This document shows positions 62,388 through 64,000 of a stretch of 64,000 nt of DNA, piece by piece. Every line of letters starts with the position of its first letter. Position 1 is the stretch's first letter. The stretch covers positions 186,001 to 250,000 of the forward strand of contig NZ_VMSO01000001.1 in the NCBI RefSeq assembly GCF_008691045.1, written 5' to 3'. This stretch comes from Mediterraneibacter catenae. Lineage in GTDB: Bacteria; Bacillota; Clostridia; Lachnospirales; Lachnospiraceae. A program made the translations under genes and the position numbers. The notes below the pieces were generated by a model, which was not told the origin of the DNA, ran no database searches, and was given only the letters and a program-made list of their open reading frames with translations.

Positions 62388-62415
62388 GGCGGAAAAGGGA
62401 GCCACCTTTTCCGCC
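62388..62415 (+). terminator. Terminator after the aldo/keto reductase gene
   Basis: GGCGGAAAAGG (62388-62398) / CCTTTTCCGCC (62405-62415) with loop GAGCCA, followed by TTGCTGTTTT. Confidence 0.75.
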
Positions 62416-62473
62416 TTGCTGTTTTCCGGAGGCAATGGTAGAATTGTTGCTATAGTGAGGTGAAGCGTGAACA

Positions 62474-63361
62474 ATGGAAATACGAGTGCTGAGATATTTC
62501 TTGATGGTGGCAAGAGAAGAAAATATAACAAAGGCTGCGGAACTTCTGCATATCACACAGCCTACCCTGTCGTGGCAGCTCATGCAGCTTGAGGAAGAAC
62601 TTGGGAAAAAGCTGTTTCAGCGGACCAATCACAGTATCCGTCTGACCGAGGACGGAATGCTTCTGCGGCGCAGAGCACAGGAGATCGTGCAGCTGGCGGA
62701 TAAGACAGAGATGGAATTTAAGACGGGAGAGGAAGAGCTGTCGGGAAGCATTGCGATCGGAAGCGGCGAGGCGAACAGTGTGCAGGAATTTGCTGAAATC
62801 ATCGGCAGGTTCCAGAAGAAGTATCCGCAGGTGCAGTATGATCTGTACACGGCAAATGCAGATGATATCAAGGAAAGACTTGACAAGGGGATACTGGATA
62901 TCGGATTGCTGACAGAGCCTGTGGATATCGGGAAATATAATTTCTTACGTCTTAAGGGAAAAGAAAAATGGGGCATACTGGCGCGCAGGGATTCCGAGCT
63001 TGCGCAGAAAAGTGCAGTCAGACCGCAGGATCTGATGGATGTGCCGGTATTTCTGGCGCAGCGCCCGCTTGTAAGAAATGAACTCGAAGGATGGTTTGGA
63101 GAATACTATGACCAGATTCATGTGGCGGGAACATACAACCTGATCAATAACGTGGCAGTCATGGTAGAAAACAAAATCGGTGTGGCTTTCTGCTTTCAGT
63201 TACAGAACCGTTTTGACAATCTGAAATACATTCCGCTGTCTCCAGAGGTAGAGACGGGCGCTGTGATCGTCTGGAAGAAAGCGCAGACCATGAACCGGAC
63301 GATGCGTCAGTTTATCAATTTTATGAGAGAATATCAGGAAAAAGAGCGCCACACATTGTAG
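62474..63361 (+). CDS. LysR family transcriptional regulator
   Basis: 295 residues, full length: [23 protein letters not shown] and [20 protein letters not shown], then the effector domain with [12 protein letters not shown] and [20 protein letters not shown]. It is a paralogue of the LysR gene before the integrated element and shares long matching phrases with it. It follows the aldo/keto reductase gene, a frequent partner whose promoter it may control. Confidence 0.92.
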   Translation: MEIRVLRYFLMVAREENITKAAELLHITQPTLSWQLMQLEEELGKKLFQRTNHSIRLTEDGMLLRRRAQEIVQLADKTEMEFKTGEEELSGSIAIGSGEANSVQEFAEIIGRFQKKYPQVQYDLYTANADDIKERLDKGILDIGLLTEPVDIGKYNFLRLKGKEKWGILARRDSELAQKSAVRPQDLMDVPVFLAQRPLVRNELEGWFGEYYDQIHVAGTYNLINNVAVMVENKIGVAFCFQLQNRFDNLKYIPLSPEVETGAVIVWKKAQTMNRTMRQFINFMREYQEKERHTL

Positions 63362-63379
63362 TGAAAAAGCAGGCGTTTT

Positions 63380-63625
63380 GTTAGAATATAATCCGTGAGT
63401 GTGGGTGCAATCCAATGCGCTGCTGATAATGTGACCGAAGAGATTCTCGCATAAGGCTTTTAATAGATCGTCCTTTGCTTCAAAGTGAGCGTAGAAGGTT
63501 GTCCTGCCTACATTAGCGGTATCGATGATTTCCTGTACCGTAATTTTACTGTAACTTTTTTCTGCCAAGAGCGTACTGAACGCAGTAAAAATAGCTGCTC
63601 TCGTTTTTCGCTGTCGCCTGTCCAT
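63380..63625 (-). pseudogene. TetR family regulator, C-terminally truncated
   Basis: From the ATG at 63625 about 80 residues match a TetR N terminus: [20 protein letters not shown], then [20 protein letters not shown], then [14 protein letters not shown]. Similarity ends near [12 protein letters not shown], and the frame then runs antisense into the LysR gene. The ligand-binding domain is missing. It is divergent from the P-type ATPase gene, which it probably once repressed. Confidence 0.75.
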
Positions 63626-63656
63626 AATAGCTCCTTCTGTACAATTTTTCAAAAAA

Positions 63657-63677
63657 GTTCCATACGAAACATGGAAC
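63657..63677. promoter_or_regulatory. Candidate TetR operator
   Basis: Perfect 7-bp inverted repeat GTTCCAT / ATGGAAC with a seven-base spacer, between the truncated TetR gene and the P-type ATPase gene. Confidence 0.6.
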
Positions 63678-63821
63678 TGATATTATCCATTGTATTTGAC
63701 TGGCATCTTACCTACAATAAAAAAGAACACAATGTTCATTATCAAATTTATTGTACGGCAAATATAAATGACCGTCAAGAACTGAACGGACTGATATGTC
63801 GTGCAGATTGGAGAATCTACC

Positions 63822-64000
63822 ATGATAAAGAAGCTTAATGATTTTTTGTCCGGATTTCCCATGACGATTGTGGCCGGTGCATTTCTTTTGCTGGATTTAG
63901 TGCCGCATTTAATGGAAGAGTTTGGTGGCTCATCAATGCGGCTTTCCTTTTTGCCGTTAGATCCTGCATGGGGAACTGTTATTATCAGCGGGATTCCGCT
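63822..64000 (+). CDS. Heavy-metal P-type ATPase, N-terminal end (partial)
   Basis: The ATG at 63822, with GGAG upstream, opens a frame that runs off the window: MIKKLNDFLSGFPMTIVAGA, then LLLDLVPHLMEEFGG, then LDPAWGTVIISGIP. This matches the first membrane hairpin of metal-exporting P1B-type ATPases that lack an N-terminal metal-binding domain. Catalytic motifs lie outside the window. Confidence 0.7.
   Translation, partial: MIKKLNDFLSGFPMTIVAGAFLLLDLVPHLMEEFGGSSMRLSFLPLDPAWGTVIISGIP

Noticed and set aside
1..64000. Search for CRISPR arrays, tRNA or rRNA genes and insertion sequences
   Set aside because: No regularly spaced repeats, cloverleaf-like sequences, rRNA segments or transposase genes were seen. 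The only recombinases are the three serine enzymes of the element.

Overview
The window is chromosomal DNA of a member of the Bacillota, most likely a gut Lachnospiraceae. This placement is an inference from gene content. The supporting features are an FtsE/FtsX/S41-protease cluster, an AspS2-GatCAB operon under a T-box, a clpB gene under an HrcA-type CIRCE operator, a GAAC-N4-GTTC LexA box on a UmuC/YolD operon, PadR/DUF2812 and LysR regulators, and a large Tn1549-type integrative element ending in serine recombinases. No tRNA, rRNA, IS element or CRISPR array was recognised.

Left chromosomal arm (1-25300). After the 3' end of a PucR-type regulator come ftsE, ftsX and a C-terminal processing protease (cell-division signalling and envelope proteolysis). 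Next are the T-box leader, aspS2, gatC, gatA and gatB, the set a cell uses when Asn-tRNA and/or Gln-tRNA is made by transamidation. Then come a decayed AraC gene, an HTH-aminotransferase fusion with a five-copy heptamer array over its promoter, an AT-rich glycosyltransferase islet with an antitoxin remnant, CIRCE-clpB, dinB, a membrane acyltransferase, a ThrE-type exporter and an orphan dnaK paralogue. The arm ends with an internally deleted PEP-synthase-like gene, a LysR fragment, a self-regulated DUF2812-padR operon and a LysR gene.

Integrated element (about 25302-49351). A roughly 24-kb reduced relative of Tn1549-type conjugative elements appears to sit in the T-tract of the lysR terminator. 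It has lost the mating-channel genes. Two deletion fusions remain as scars: a TTRAP-like N terminus joined to a Cna-B adhesin that is itself continuous with a class B sortase, and a topB 5' part joined to a relaxase 3' part. Cargo includes a ThyX/Dut thymidylate module, an AbiEi/AbiEii toxin-antitoxin pair with its operator, an XRE regulator divergent from a SLOG protein, and an AT-rich cassette of three small genes separated by a 14-bp repeat. Further along are a VanRS-like two-component pair, small regulators, a sigma-like factor and structured noncoding DNA. At the right end are a TnpW-like gene and three consecutive large serine recombinases.

Right chromosomal arm (49352-64000). Five overlapping genes make a self-contained cyclic-di-GMP and exopolysaccharide operon: EAL phosphodiesterase, GGDEF cyclase, GT2-GtrA, a BcsA-like synthase with a PilZ-like domain, and a GT-C-like membrane protein. 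It is followed by a structured leader RNA in front of a MATE/arginase deletion chimera, an HxlR fragment, an intact MATE transporter, an SOS-controlled Y-family polymerase with YolD, an aldo/keto reductase, a LysR paralogue, a truncated TetR gene and the start of a metal P-type ATPase. A recurring theme is genes shortened or fused by clean internal deletions. That is either real genome reduction or an assembly artefact, and read data would decide.
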